Origin: Janthinobacterium silvisoli
GTDB taxonomy: Bacteria > Pseudomonadota > Gammaproteobacteria > Burkholderiales > Burkholderiaceae_D
Assembly: GCF_014200725.1 (NCBI RefSeq)
Contig: NZ_JACHCL010000001.1
Location: forward strand, 1,302,001 to 1,366,000
Length of the DNA: 64,000 nucleotides
Direction of reading: 5' to 3'
Shown here: positions 47,874 through 56,981 of the stretch, piece by piece
Numbering within the stretch: the first letter of the stretch is position 1
Layout: every line of letters begins with the position of its first letter
Notes under the pieces: generated by a model
Database searches by the model: none
Told to the model about the DNA's origin: nothing
The model's input: the letters and a program-made list of their open reading frames with translations, nothing else
Made by a program: the position numbers and the translations under genes

Positions 47874-49214
47874 TTATTTCTTGGGCGGCGCAGGAAACTC
47901 CAGACGTACGCTCAAGCCTCCCAGGCGTTCGGATTGATCGAGCACCAGACGTGCGCCATGGCGTTCGGCGATGGCCTTGATGATGGCCAGGCCCAGGCCA
48001 CTGCCATTGGCGTCCGTGCCGGGCACGCGGTAGAAGCGGCTGAAGACGCGCTCGCGCTCTTCGGGCGGAATGCCGGGGCCGCTGTCTTCCACCGACAAGG
48101 TCACGCCAGCCGGCGTGGAACGCAGGTCGATGTCGACCGTGCCGCCCTGCGGCGTGTACTTGATGGCGTTGTCGACCAGGTTGCGCAGCAGGATATTCAA
48201 GGCGTCGGCCTGGCCGGCAGCCGTGGCCGGGTCCATATGGTGCAGGCCCAGGTCGATCTTGCGCGCCTGCGCCACGCCAGCCATATCGCCCAGCGCGCGC
48301 TTGACGACATCGTTCAAGTCCACCTGCTGCAGCTGGTCGCCGCTGGCCGCGCTGGCTTCCTGGCGGGCCAGCACCAGCAATTGTTCGACCAGGCGCGTTG
48401 CCCGCTCGATGCCGCCGCTGACCCTGGAAATGGCCAGGCTGCGTTTTTCTTCCGATTCGGCGCGCTCCAGGCTCAGCACCTGCAGCTTCAGGGCCGCCAG
48501 CGGCGTGCGCAATTCATGGGCCGCGTCGGCCACGAAATGCTGCTGCGCGTCGAACGCCGTTTTCACGCGCCCGAACAGCAAGTTCAATTCATGCACCAGC
48601 GGGCGCACTTCGTCAGGCAAGCCCGCTTCCGAGACGGGCGACAAGTCGTCGGCCTGGCGCGCCGCCACCTGCTTGCGCACGCGCGACACCGGCGCCAGCG
48701 AACCGCTGACCACCCACCACACCACCAGCATCAGAATCGGCGCCATCAGCGCAATCGGCCCTACCGTGCGCAATGCCAGGCTACCGGCCATGCGCTTGCG
48801 CACCGCCATATCCTGTGCAATTTGCACGGTCTGGGAACTGGTTTGCACGGAGAAGATACGGTAGGTCGTGCCATTGGCCTTCACATTCGAAAAACCCAGC
48901 ACGGCGCGCTGCGGCAGTTCGGCGCGGGTGATCGAACGGAACACCTGCACCCCGTCCGGCGTCCACACCTGCACCACCATGTCATTGTTGACGGGGTCGG
49001 CCGGCAAGGCTTCGGCGTGGTTGGCCAGCGGTGCGCCGGAGCGCAGCGACAGCGCCATCTGCTGCATGTGGTAGTCGAAAATCTGGTCGGCGTCGTACAG
49101 CGCGCTGCGGTAGGCGATCGAGGCTTGCGCCAGGGCCGCCATGATGATGGCCGCCAGCAGGAACCACAGCAGGCGGCCGCGCAGCGAGTGGGTGACCTTC
49201 ACCGTAACCTTCAC
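47874..49214 (-). CDS. Sensor histidine kinase, QseC/TctE type
   Basis: 446 residues. Membrane helix 1 (~15-33), a periplasmic sensor region (~34-148), helix 2 (151-172), a HAMP-like linker, the dimerisation box DAAHELRTPLAAL with phospho-His233, and the ATPase boxes NLVDNAIKYTP and DSGPGIPPEE/GLGLAI. Its start overlaps the response regulator stop by 4 nt. The signal is unknown. No target operator can be assigned within this window. Confidence 0.92.
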   Translation of the reverse strand: MKVTVKVTHSLRGRLLWFLLAAIIMAALAQASIAYRSALYDADQIFDYHMQQMALSLRSGAPLANHAEALPADPVNNDMVVQVWTPDGVQVFRSITRAELPQRAVLGFSNVKANGTTYRIFSVQTSSQTVQIAQDMAVRKRMAGSLALRTVGPIALMAPILMLVVWWVVSGSLAPVSRVRKQVAARQADDLSPVSEAGLPDEVRPLVHELNLLFGRVKTAFDAQQHFVADAAHELRTPLAALKLQVLSLERAESEEKRSLAISRVSGGIERATRLVEQLLVLARQEASAASGDQLQQVDLNDVVKRALGDMAGVAQARKIDLGLHHMDPATAAGQADALNILLRNLVDNAIKYTPQGGTVDIDLRSTPAGVTLSVEDSGPGIPPEERERVFSRFYRVPGTDANGSGLGLAIIKAIAERHGARLVLDQSERLGGLSVRLEFPAPPKK

Positions 49215-49870
49215 GCCTTCGGTACCATATAGCCCAGGCCGCGCACGTTCTGTATCAATTCGCTGCCCAGTTTTTTACGCAAGCCGTGGATATACACTTC
49301 GACCGCGTTGCTGTTGACTTCATCCTTCCAGCTGTACAGTTTTTCTTCCAGCTGGGCGCGCGACAGCACGATGCCGGGGCGCGCGATCAGCGCTTCGAGC
49401 ACCGCCCATTCGCGGGCCGACAGGTTGACCGGGTGGCCATCGGCGATCACTTCGCGCGTCAGGGGATTGATCGAGACGCCCTGGTGTTCAAACACCGGTT
49501 CCGGGCGGCCGGAGGCGCGCCGCAGCAGCGCGCGGATACGCGCCAGCAGTTCGTCGAGGTCGTACGGCTTGAGCACATAATCGTCGGCGCCCGCGTCCAG
49601 CCCGGCGATGCGCTGTTCGATGGCGTCGCGCGCCGTGGCGACGAGCACCGGCGTATCGAGTTTGCGCAAGCGCATCGAACGCAGCACCTCGAGACCATCC
49701 TTGCGCGGCAAGCCCAGATCCAGCAGCACCAGATCATAAGTCTGTGTCTGCAGGGCCGTATCGGCCATGTCGCCATCCTTGACCCAGTCCACCGCGTAAT
49801 GCTCGGCCCGCAGCAGATCGAGCACCACCTCGCCGATCATCGTGTCATCTTCTACCAGCAATAAGCGCAT
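49211..49870 (-). CDS. Response regulator, OmpR/PhoB family (QseB/TctD type)
   Basis: 219 residues. The receiver domain has the acidic pair in LVEDD, phospho-acceptor Asp51 in LLDLGLP and the switch lysine in LKPYD. The C-terminal winged helix shows the OmpR signature SAREWAVLEALIARPG and a terminal 'VEVYIHGLRKKLG' recognition helix. A GAGAGG site fixes the start. It precedes and overlaps its kinase. As an OmpR-family member it binds tandem direct repeats, so the 11-bp arrays near 741-842 are conceivable targets, though PhoB is likelier. Confidence 0.93.
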   Translation of the reverse strand: MRLLLVEDDTMIGEVVLDLLRAEHYAVDWVKDGDMADTALQTQTYDLVLLDLGLPRKDGLEVLRSMRLRKLDTPVLVATARDAIEQRIAGLDAGADDYVLKPYDLDELLARIRALLRRASGRPEPVFEHQGVSINPLTREVIADGHPVNLSAREWAVLEALIARPGIVLSRAQLEEKLYSWKDEVNSNAVEVYIHGLRKKLGSELIQNVRGLGYMVPKA

Positions 49871-49930
49871 GTGTGCCTCTCGTGTTCTTTTGTCTGTTTT
49901 TTGCTGCATTCAACCCAAAGGCGAAGAGCT

Positions 49931-49957
49931 GGGGTCAGACCCGACGGGTCTGACCCC
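49931..49957. repeat. REP-like palindrome
   Basis: GGGGTCAGACCC and GGGTCTGACCCC are 12-bp perfect arms around GAC, in the 91-bp gap between htrA and the regulator gene. The very regular GC-rich palindrome, lacking a T-tract, looks like a repetitive extragenic element rather than a terminator. Only one copy is in the window. Confidence 0.6.
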
Positions 49958-49961
49958 GGTA

Positions 49962-51461
49962 TCAACCCAGCCGTACCGGAATAAAGATCTTATCCGGACC
50001 GCGCTGTATCAGCAAGGCCACCGACTTGGCGGACTTGTCGACGACGTCGCGTACCTGCTCGACCGTGTTGACAGGGTGGCCATTGACCGACAATAACACG
50101 TCGCCCGGCTGGACCCCCGCATTTGCGGCAGCGCCGCCGGCGTCTTCCACCAGCAAGCCGGCGCTGATGCCCGCTTCGCGCTTTTCCTCCGATTGCAAGG
50201 GGCGCAAGGCCAGGCCAAGGCGCACCTTGCCGGAAGCGCCATTGTTTTGCGCCACGTCGGCCACCTTGTCGGCCGCATTGCCCAGGGTGGCCGACAAGGT
50301 AACGATCTTGCCGTCGCGCCAGACATCGAGGTTGATTTTATCGCCAGGCAGGGCAACACCCACCATGGCCGGCAAGTCGCCCGAAGCGATGATGCGCTGG
50401 CCATTCATCTTGCGGATCACGTCGCCCGATTTCAAGCCTGCCTTGTCGGCCGGGCTACCCCGTTCCACATTGGCCACCAGCGCGCCTTCCGGCGTGGCCA
50501 GCTTGAACGAGTCGGCAAAACCCTGGTTCACTTCCTGTACCGTCACGCCCAGTTTTGCGTGGCTGGCCTTGCCGGTGGCGACGATCTGGTCCTTGATGCG
50601 GCCAGCCAGGTCGATCGGAATGGCAAACGAGAGCCCCTGGAAGCCGCCCGTCTGGCTGTAGATTTGCGAATTGATGCCGACCACTTCGCCGCGCGTGTTG
50701 AACAGCGGGCCGCCCGAGTTGCCGGGATTGACGGCCACGTCGGTCTGGATAAACGGTACGTTGCTATCGTCGGGCAAGGAACGGCCCTTGGCGCTGACCA
50801 CGCCAGCCGTCACCGTGCTGTCGAAGCCATACGGCGAACCGATGGCCAGCACCCACTCGCCCACTTTCAAGTCGTTCGAGTGCCCCAACGGCACCACTGG
50901 CAGGTGGTTGGCGTCGATTTTCAGCACGGCGATATCGGTCTTCAGGTCGGTTCCGAGCACCTTGGCGCGGAACTCGCGGCGGTCGTTCAGCTTGACGGTC
51001 ACTTCACGCGCATCGCGCACCACGTGGGCGTTGGTCATGATGATGCCGTCAGCGCTGACAATAAAGCCGGAACCGAGGCCATGCGTAGGCACGTCGCGGC
51101 TGCGCTGTCCGCCTTGCGGCCCCTGGAAGCGGCGGAAAAACTCAAAGAAGGGATCGGTGCCGTAATCGTCGGTACCGGCCTGGCTGTTGTCAAGGCTGAC
51201 CTTGGTGCTGCCCGTTACGCTGATATTGACCACCGCAGGGCTGTTGCGGGCGGCAATTTCGCTAAAATCAGGCAGGGTCATTTGCGGCGCAGCGCTAGCC
51301 GGAACCTGGGCGACTGCGGCAGGAATGACCGGCGCACTGTTGGCGCCAGCGTAATTTTGATGCACGATCATCGCGCCCCCTGCTCCCAGCACACTGATCG
51401 CGACCAGCGCGGCTGCAGTGCGTTTGATACTGAGAGATGGCGTCGTTGATTGATTGTCCAT
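49962..51461 (-). CDS. Do-family serine endoprotease (DegP/HtrA/MucD type)
   Basis: 499 residues. A signal anchor (~15-37), then the trypsin-like domain with the triad His146 (TNAHVV), Asp176 (KTDIAVL) and Ser249 (GNSGGPL), followed by two PDZ domains (~290-380 and ~400-490). It should degrade or refold damaged proteins in the periplasm. A GAGGAG site lies 7 nt before the ATG. The 250-bp gap upstream (51462-51711) holds the Hsp20 terminator and no gene. Confidence 0.94.
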   Translation of the reverse strand: MDNQSTTPSLSIKRTAAALVAISVLGAGGAMIVHQNYAGANSAPVIPAAVAQVPASAAPQMTLPDFSEIAARNSPAVVNISVTGSTKVSLDNSQAGTDDYGTDPFFEFFRRFQGPQGGQRSRDVPTHGLGSGFIVSADGIIMTNAHVVRDAREVTVKLNDRREFRAKVLGTDLKTDIAVLKIDANHLPVVPLGHSNDLKVGEWVLAIGSPYGFDSTVTAGVVSAKGRSLPDDSNVPFIQTDVAVNPGNSGGPLFNTRGEVVGINSQIYSQTGGFQGLSFAIPIDLAGRIKDQIVATGKASHAKLGVTVQEVNQGFADSFKLATPEGALVANVERGSPADKAGLKSGDVIRKMNGQRIIASGDLPAMVGVALPGDKINLDVWRDGKIVTLSATLGNAADKVADVAQNNGASGKVRLGLALRPLQSEEKREAGISAGLLVEDAGGAAANAGVQPGDVLLSVNGHPVNTVEQVRDVVDKSAKSVALLIQRGPDKIFIPVRLG

Positions 51462-51627
51462 GAATTGCTCCTCATTTAATGAGACTTTGATGTGTGCAAT
51501 ATTGGGCTAGCAGACTTAGACCGTGCTTAACATTTTGTGTGCGCTTTTGTGTGCACCTCACGCGTTTTTTGCCTTTAAGCATGGCCTAATACTGCCAACA
51601 TCAAGAGAAAAAATGTGGGGCCGAACG

Positions 51628-51654
51628 TAAAACTGGCCGGATAAACCGGCCAGT
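51628..51654 (-). terminator. Intrinsic terminator after the Hsp20 gene
   Basis: ACTGGCCGG and CCGGCCAGT pair across ATAAA; on the minus strand TTTTACG follows the stem. Confidence 0.8.
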
Positions 51655-51711
51655 ATTCTACTGCACGCCCATGTCACGCTCATGACAGGGCATGCTTGCA
51701 ACAGAGGAGGA

Positions 51712-52173
51712 TTACGCTGCCTGGCGCTGTTCCAGCACGCTGACGTTGGCTACCGCGCCGTCGGCGATCTCGATCTTGCGCGGTTTCAGCGCTTCCGGCA
51801 CTTCACGCACCAGGTCGATGGTCAGCATGCCGTTTTCAAACGTGGCGCCCGTGACTTTCACATGGTTGGCCAGCTGGAAGCGTTGTTCGAAATCGCGGGC
51901 GGCGATGCCACGGTGCAAGAAAGTGCGTTCGACGCCATCTTTCTGCTTGCGGCCCGTGACGTGCAGCGAGTCGCGCTCGGTGATGATATCGATCTCGGCG
52001 CGGCTGAAACCTGCCAGCGCCATCACGATACGGTATTTATCTTCCGACACCAGTTCGATGTTGTAAGGAGGATAGCTGGGTTGCGCATCGGCGCGTTGTT
52101 CGTTGAGCAGTTGTGCCAAGCGGTCAAAGCCAATGGCGGAACGATACAGGGGAGCAAGATCAAAAGTACGCAT
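51712..52173 (-). CDS. Hsp20/alpha-crystallin small heat shock protein (IbpA type)
   Basis: 153 residues. The alpha-crystallin domain (~38-130) has 'YNIELVSEDKYRIVMALAGF' at its start and the terminal 'ATFENGMLTIDL' strand, with the helix-free 'PEALKPRKIEI' C-terminal extension carrying the IxI-like motif. It holds unfolding proteins during heat stress. The leader is ~60 nt from a sigma-32-like promoter. An AAAGGA site precedes the ATG. Confidence 0.92.
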   Translation of the reverse strand: MRTFDLAPLYRSAIGFDRLAQLLNEQRADAQPSYPPYNIELVSEDKYRIVMALAGFSRAEIDIITERDSLHVTGRKQKDGVERTFLHRGIAARDFEQRFQLANHVKVTGATFENGMLTIDLVREVPEALKPRKIEIADGAVANVSVLEQRQAA

Positions 52174-52241
52174 GGTAAATATCCTTTAAAAAGTAAGCGA
52201 TAAGTGGCGCGGACCTCACCATGAGCATCCGCTTGCTAGCT

Positions 52242-52269
52242 ATCTAAGGACGATGGCCATGCGTTCAAG
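52242..52269 (-). promoter_or_regulatory. Sigma-32-like promoter of the Hsp20 gene
   Basis: On the minus strand CTTGAA (52269-52264) is followed after 14 nt by CCTTAGAT (52249-52242), a partial match to the heat-shock -10 CCCCATnT. The -35 match is good and the -10 match modest. Confidence 0.4.
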
Positions 52270-52317
52270 ACCTTGAAAAATACGATTTTTGCCCCAGTGG
52301 CGAAAATATTTTTACAT

Positions 52318-52343
52318 CCCCTGCCGGACCCATCCGGCAGGGG
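52318..52343 (-). terminator. Probable terminator after the DUF-type lipoprotein
   Basis: CCCCTGCCGGA and TCCGGCAGGGG make an 11-bp perfect stem around CCCA, 12 nt past the lipoprotein stop. The following minus-strand sequence is AT-rich but not a pure T-run. Confidence 0.6.
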
Positions 52344-52354
52344 TAGCCCCTCCC

Positions 52355-53086
52355 CTATTGGCTGGCAAGTACATTGCCCTTTTTATCGATCAGCTCGACC
52401 TTGACGATTTCGGCGCGCACCAGGTTCTGGCTGATATCGGCATCTTGCGCAAACGCGTACACCACCAGCTGCAAGGCCTGGTATTTGCTGCGCAAGCCTT
52501 CGATGTTCCGCGCCGCATCTTCGGCCGGCACGTTCAGGTAGCGGAAACCGTCGCCGTTGCTGAAGCTGAGCTTGTAGGCGGGATTATCAAAGAAATAGCG
52601 CGTGGAGCCCGATTCCCACAGCGAACTATCGAGCGGAAAGCCTTTTTGCTCAAAGTCATATTTATTGACGGGATTATCGATCTTCAGGCGCACATAGCGC
52701 TGCGCACCAGCCTGGTCCACGGCAGCATCGATCTTCGGCTGGAGCACTTTCAATAAATCGTTCTTGTGGAATTCATCGCTGGAACGCGCATAGTCCGACG
52801 ACACCACGCCGGCGATCTTGGCATAGTCGATGGGCATGGCCGCCAGCGACAAATAGGAATACATCAATTGGTTGCCGCTGGTCAACTCCAGATAGCTGGC
52901 GGCAGGCGTGGACTTGTCCGCCTTCGGCAAGGCGGCGCGCACCACTTCCTGCTTGATGGCGGCGACGGTTTTCGGCGCCGTCGCATCTGCCAGGGTCGGC
53001 GCTGGACTAGCGGCCTTGTCGCTGCAGGCGGCCAGGCTGGCCGTCAGCAAGGCCAGCAGCAATGGTTTTTTGTAGGAGTTCAACAT
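52355..53086 (-). CDS. Lipoprotein of unknown function (resembles DUF4852)
   Basis: 243 residues. The lipobox LAAC (Cys20) follows a hydrophobic signal. The mature part contains 'QLMYSYLSLAAMPIDYAKIAG' and 'SSDEFHKNDLLKVLQPKID', which I recall from the DUF4852 family, but this name is from memory. No catalytic motif is seen. It follows a membrane protein gene after 50 nt on the same strand, and both are divergent from the sigma-caspase-CHAT operon, so a shared function is possible. Confidence 0.7.
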   Translation of the reverse strand: MLNSYKKPLLLALLTASLAACSDKAASPAPTLADATAPKTVAAIKQEVVRAALPKADKSTPAASYLELTSGNQLMYSYLSLAAMPIDYAKIAGVVSSDYARSSDEFHKNDLLKVLQPKIDAAVDQAGAQRYVRLKIDNPVNKYDFEQKGFPLDSSLWESGSTRYFFDNPAYKLSFSNGDGFRYLNVPAEDAARNIEGLRSKYQALQLVVYAFAQDADISQNLVRAEIVKVELIDKKGNVLASQ

Positions 53087-53136
53087 GGTTTCTTTCAGTA
53101 AGAGTGCGAAATAAGAGTGAAAAATAAGATTGAGAA

Positions 53137-53940
53137 TCAAACGGCCTTGGCGGCCAGGAATTTGATCGTGCCCCGGCCCGCGAGGTAGAGGCTGGCGGCC
53201 AGCGACAGATAGGCGCCCAGGCCGATGCTGATGGCGCGCAGCGCTTCACGCGCCATGCCAGAGCTCATCTCGGCCATCATGCGTGCCGCTTCGGCGCCAC
53301 CGAACTGGCTGGCCGCGCCTCGCGCTTCGCTGATGCCATTGCTGATGCCGCTATAGATCAGGCCGACGACCAGCAGCATGAACAGCAGCGGCAGCAGGCC
53401 GCCCAGATGCGCGCGCTTATCCTTCCAGACATGGGGCAACAGCGGGCCGGCCAGACAGACAATGGCCAGCAAACCATATATGCCGCTGCTGCCCGAGGTA
53501 TTGCCGAACGATTGCAGCAGGCCCGATGGCGAATTGAGCAGGGCCAGCAGTTTCCAGAAACTCAGGCCAGGATTGAAATTGGAGGACACCCGCACCGAGA
53601 TGGCATTGAGGAAAAACCAGCCGATCACCAGCAAGCCCAGCGACACCAGCATGGGCACACCGAGGCGCGCCACCACACCGCTGGCCACTTCCGCGCCCTT
53701 GGCCCTGGCGGCGGACATGGCAAGTTCAGCTTGCTCCTTGGCCAGCTGCGTGTCGGCCACCGGGTAAATCGCGCTGACCGCATTGCCCTCATCAAATTCC
53801 ACCTCGACCACCATATTCACCTTGGGCGCCGTATCCGACTTCCACATGCCTTCCAGCTGAAACGCGTATTGCTCCAGGCCGATGGCAAGCAAGCCGGGGC
53901 CAATGCTGGTATCGCGTAAAATCTTGCCGCGCTTTTTCAT
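53137..53940 (-). CDS. Multi-pass membrane protein of unknown function
   Basis: 267 residues from MKKRGKILRD. A soluble N-terminal part (~1-90) is followed by four likely membrane helices (~95-115, ~145-165, ~180-200, ~240-260) with a Gly/Ala-rich loop before the last. The segment 'VVEVEFDEGNAVSAIYPVA' suggests a small beta domain. No family is recognised. First of a two-gene unit with the lipoprotein; divergent from the ECF sigma gene with a 188-bp spacer. Confidence 0.65.
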   Translation of the reverse strand: MKKRGKILRDTSIGPGLLAIGLEQYAFQLEGMWKSDTAPKVNMVVEVEFDEGNAVSAIYPVADTQLAKEQAELAMSAARAKGAEVASGVVARLGVPMLVSLGLLVIGWFFLNAISVRVSSNFNPGLSFWKLLALLNSPSGLLQSFGNTSGSSGIYGLLAIVCLAGPLLPHVWKDKRAHLGGLLPLLFMLLVVGLIYSGISNGISEARGAASQFGGAEAARMMAEMSSGMAREALRAISIGLGAYLSLAASLYLAGRGTIKFLAAKAV

Positions 53941-54088
53941 GATTTGAACGTCCTTTCTTTTGAGAGAAGATGAGCCGCTTACGTGCGGCCCTTTGCCCCC
54001 CCTTATTCGCAAGAAAGTTCAGTCCGGTTCAATCTTTTATGAAGAAAAGTTAATGCCCTGATGACGGTCGTAACTATTTCCACAATGC

Positions 54089-54094
54089 TATACT
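54089..54094 (+). promoter_or_regulatory. -10-like box before the ECF sigma gene
   Basis: TATACT (5/6 match) places transcription near 54101, ~28 nt before the sigma ATG. No convincing -35 is seen, and no purine-rich ribosome site precedes the ATG at 54129. It could be an autoregulated ECF promoter with its own -35 that cannot be recognised from one case. Confidence 0.35.
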
Positions 54095-54128
54095 CGGCGC
54101 TTTCCCCGGCCCGTCCCCAACCCGCACG

Positions 54129-54746
54129 ATGAGCGCATTGCCTGTCAATCCTGCCGAACTGCTGGCTGCCATGGCATCGGGCGACCAGCGCGCACTCGAC
54201 GCCCTGTACCGGGCATGGTCGCCACGTGTGCGTATCTTCGCGCGGCTCCAGCTCAGCGGCTGCGGCCTCGATGCGCACGCCATTGCCGACGAAGTGACGA
54301 TCGACGTCTTCCACGATGTATGGCGTGCCCCCATGCGCTACGATGGCCGCGTGGCCTTCGGCACCTGGCTGCTGACCCTGGCCCGCAACAAGGCCATCGA
54401 CCAGATCCGCCGCCATGGCAAACGCGTGGCGCGCGAAGAATCAATCGACAGCGATGGCTACGATCCATCCCGGCTGGAGCTGGCGGAACATGATCCGGGA
54501 CCACAGCTAAAAACAGAAAGCCTGCAGCGGCGCCAGGCCATACTCGATTGCCTGCGGCGCCTGCGCAATCCGCTGCAACGCGAAAGCCTGACCTTGTGGG
54601 CCATCGATGATTTGTCGGTCGCCGATATCGCCCAGATCCAGCAGGCGCCCGAAGGCACCGTCAAGACGCGTTTGTTTCATGGCCGTCTCAATCTACGCCA
54701 GTGCATCGAGCGCTGGTTTGTCCAGGAGGGCGGCCGCCATGACTGA
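54129..54746 (+). CDS. ECF RNA polymerase sigma factor
   Basis: 205 residues. Region 2 (~16-85) includes 'ADEVTIDVFHDVWRAPMRYDG' and the WLLTLARNKAIDQIRR helix; region 4 (~140-195) ends with 'DIAQIQQAPEGTVKTRLFHGR'. It is the first gene of a compact operon with a membrane anti-sigma factor, a caspase-like protease and a TPR-CHAT protein. Overlap with the next gene is 8 nt, so they are translationally coupled. Its regulon presumably includes this operon. Confidence 0.9.
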   Translation: MSALPVNPAELLAAMASGDQRALDALYRAWSPRVRIFARLQLSGCGLDAHAIADEVTIDVFHDVWRAPMRYDGRVAFGTWLLTLARNKAIDQIRRHGKRVAREESIDSDGYDPSRLELAEHDPGPQLKTESLQRRQAILDCLRRLRNPLQRESLTLWAIDDLSVADIAQIQQAPEGTVKTRLFHGRLNLRQCIERWFVQEGGRHD

Positions 54747-55368
54747 TCCCATCGATACAGAGAAAAAGCTGCAAGAAGCACTGCCCGACTATCTGAACGG
54801 CCACGCCTCCGCCGATGAGGCTAGCCGCATTGCCGCCAAACTGGAACACGACCCGGAGTGGGCTGACGAGGCAGCCTGGATGCGCGACATCCGCAGCGCC
54901 ATCGAACAGGAAGCGGCCGACCTGGACGCCAGCGCCGGCCTGGCGCAACTGCACCACAGGCTGGAACAGCAAAACCCGGGTTTATGGCGCCGCCTGCTGG
55001 CGCGCCTTTCCCTTCCATCACTACCACGCATGGCGCCGTTCGCGATCACGGCGCTGGCCAGCATCTGCGTCATCCAGGCGTGGCTGCTGTGGCAAGTGCA
55101 AGGCTCACCTAACGAGCAAGTGCAATGGCGCAGCGCGCCTGGCACGGAAGCGCCGGTGGCGAATCTGCGCGTGCAATTCAAGCCAGAGGCGTCGATCAGC
55201 CAGATGGAAGCGGCCCTGGAACAGGCGCATGCGGGCATCGTCACCGGCCCGCTGCCCGGCCACATCTATCTGCTCGATGGACTCGATGCTGCGGCTGCGC
55301 TGCAAAGCCTGAAAGACAGCAGCGTGGTGGCCGACACGGAACTCATCGAAACTCCCGGGGCACAATGA
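54739..55368 (+). CDS. Membrane anti-sigma factor
   Basis: 209 residues. The cytoplasmic part (1-~97) is helical with 'LPDYLNGHASADEASRIAAKLE', like anti-sigma N-domains, but lacks the zinc HxxxCxxC motif. One membrane helix lies at ~100-119. The periplasmic part (~140-205) is a compact alpha/beta unit 'LRVQFKPEASISQMEAAL' ... 'GPLPGHIYLLDG' resembling small peptidase-inhibitor or sensor folds. It probably holds the sigma factor inactive until an envelope signal arrives. ATGA-type overlap with the caspase gene follows. Confidence 0.8.
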   Translation: MTDPIDTEKKLQEALPDYLNGHASADEASRIAAKLEHDPEWADEAAWMRDIRSAIEQEAADLDASAGLAQLHHRLEQQNPGLWRRLLARLSLPSLPRMAPFAITALASICVIQAWLLWQVQGSPNEQVQWRSAPGTEAPVANLRVQFKPEASISQMEAALEQAHAGIVTGPLPGHIYLLDGLDAAAALQSLKDSSVVADTELIETPGAQ

Positions 55369-56981
55369 CAGGCAGAAAGCTGGCATGCTTGCTGCTGTCC
55401 TGCCTGCTCGGTACTGCGGCGGTCGCGGCAGAACGCCACGCGCTGCTGATCGGCGTAGCAGAATTGCCCGCCATGCCGCGCACGGCCTGGCTGGCCGGTC
55501 CCACCAGCGACGTGGCGGCCATGCGTGCAGCCCTGCTGCACCAGGGTTTTACGGCGGACCATATCGACAGTTTTTCTGATGCTGGCGGTGCAGCCCCCAC
55601 GCGCGCCGCCATCCTGAGCCGCCTGCTCCAGCTGGAAAAAAACCTGGGCAAGGACGATGTACTGCTGTTGTACTGGTCCGGCCACAGCGTGCTGCTACCT
55701 TCCTATCCGGGGCAAGCACCGACGCAGGCGGGGCGGCATACCATGCTGCTGACGCGCGACAGCAAGGTTCGGGCACAGGGCCGGCAGCTGGACGGCGGCA
55801 TCAGCAGCAGCGAACTGGGACACGCAATCGACGCCATCTCGGCACGCCAGGCGCGCGTGGTGGCCATCTTCGACACCTGCCATGCGGCAGCCGGCACGCG
55901 TGGCGGCGACGGCCTGGTATGGCGGGGATTGTCAAACGCCGATATTGGCTGGCGCCCATCGGCCAGCCCCGCCGACGCAGTGCCACGCGCGCGTCCCAAC
56001 TTTATCGGCTTCTTTGCCGCCGAAGCACAGCAGCGGACACCAGAATCCGCTGTGCAAACCACGGGCCAGGCAGCTGGCCTGTTTACCCGCGCCGTGATCG
56101 CCGCCCTTGATGCGCAGCCGCGTACCTATGCCGTCTGGGCCGGCAGCGCCACGCAGCAATACAGGGAGGCACTCGATAGCTACCAGCTGCCCCGCTCCGC
56201 CTGGCCATCACCGGTCTACACGGGCACGCTCGATACGCCGCTGTGGTCTGGTGGCGAGCCTATTTCAGCACAGTGGCCGATACGGCGCGATGGCCAGGGC
56301 TGGTATCTGCCGTTTGGGCTGCTCGATGGCTTGCGCGACGGCGATCTGTTTGAGAATGGCGGCGCACGCTGGCGCGCCGTCGCTACCGGCTGGGGCGAGA
56401 GCCGTCTGTCGCTGATCTCGGGCAGCGATGCCACCATGCCAGGCTGGGCCAGCCGCACGGAGCATCCAGCACAGCGCCTGGTCCAGCTGCTGGCCCTGCC
56501 CGCCACGCCCGGCACGCCACTACTCGACGCGCGCATCGAACTGACCCTGCCGGGCCGGCCGCCGCGCCAATTGCCCTTCACCGATACCGATCTGGGCCTG
56601 CTGCCGGCAGGCACGCGCATCCGTTTGAGCGTGGAAAACCGCAGCACATCCTCCGTCGATCTGGCGCTGGTCCATTTGCCGCTGGGCGGCCCCGCCATGC
56701 GTATCTATCCAGCGCTGGAAGGCGACAGCAACCGCATGCCGCCAGCCATCGGCAATGGCATCAGCCGCTTCGAGCGCAGCTTTGTCGTCAGCGGTCCCCG
56801 CTTTGGCAAGGAATGGCTGGCCCTGCTGGCCGCACCGGCCAGCAATGGCACGCTGCCGCGCCGTTTCTTTGTGCTCGATGCACCATCGCCGGCCACGCGT
56901 GGCGCACAGACGGACCTGGGCGATGCGCACAATCGAGACCAGGCGCAAGTCGCCCGCCTTTCCTGGACTTCCACAAAATGA
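55365..56981 (+). CDS. Exported caspase-like protease (peptidase C14) with a DUF4384-like C-terminal part
   Basis: 538 residues. A signal peptide (1-22, ending VAA) precedes the caspase fold: 'ERHALLIGVAELP' start, catalytic His107 in YWSGHSV and Cys172 in IFDTCHA, so the dyad is intact. A second part (~340-520) with 'GLLDGLRDGDLFE' and 'SVENRSTSSVDLALVHLP' resembles the DUF4384 domain seen on other bacterial caspases. The export signal means it should act in the periplasm. ATGA overlaps link it to the anti-sigma gene before and the CHAT gene after. Confidence 0.88.
   Translation: MTGRKLACLLLSCLLGTAAVAAERHALLIGVAELPAMPRTAWLAGPTSDVAAMRAALLHQGFTADHIDSFSDAGGAAPTRAAILSRLLQLEKNLGKDDVLLLYWSGHSVLLPSYPGQAPTQAGRHTMLLTRDSKVRAQGRQLDGGISSSELGHAIDAISARQARVVAIFDTCHAAAGTRGGDGLVWRGLSNADIGWRPSASPADAVPRARPNFIGFFAAEAQQRTPESAVQTTGQAAGLFTRAVIAALDAQPRTYAVWAGSATQQYREALDSYQLPRSAWPSPVYTGTLDTPLWSGGEPISAQWPIRRDGQGWYLPFGLLDGLRDGDLFENGGARWRAVATGWGESRLSLISGSDATMPGWASRTEHPAQRLVQLLALPATPGTPLLDARIELTLPGRPPRQLPFTDTDLGLLPAGTRIRLSVENRSTSSVDLALVHLPLGGPAMRIYPALEGDSNRMPPAIGNGISRFERSFVVSGPRFGKEWLALLAAPASNGTLPRRFFVLDAPSPATRGAQTDLGDAHNRDQAQVARLSWTSTK

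Noticed and set aside
52174..52241. ROSE or fourU RNA thermometer in the Hsp20 leader
   Set aside because: The ribosome site can pair with a nearby U-rich run only through a loop that is too tight; no clear anti-Shine-Dalgarno stem was found.
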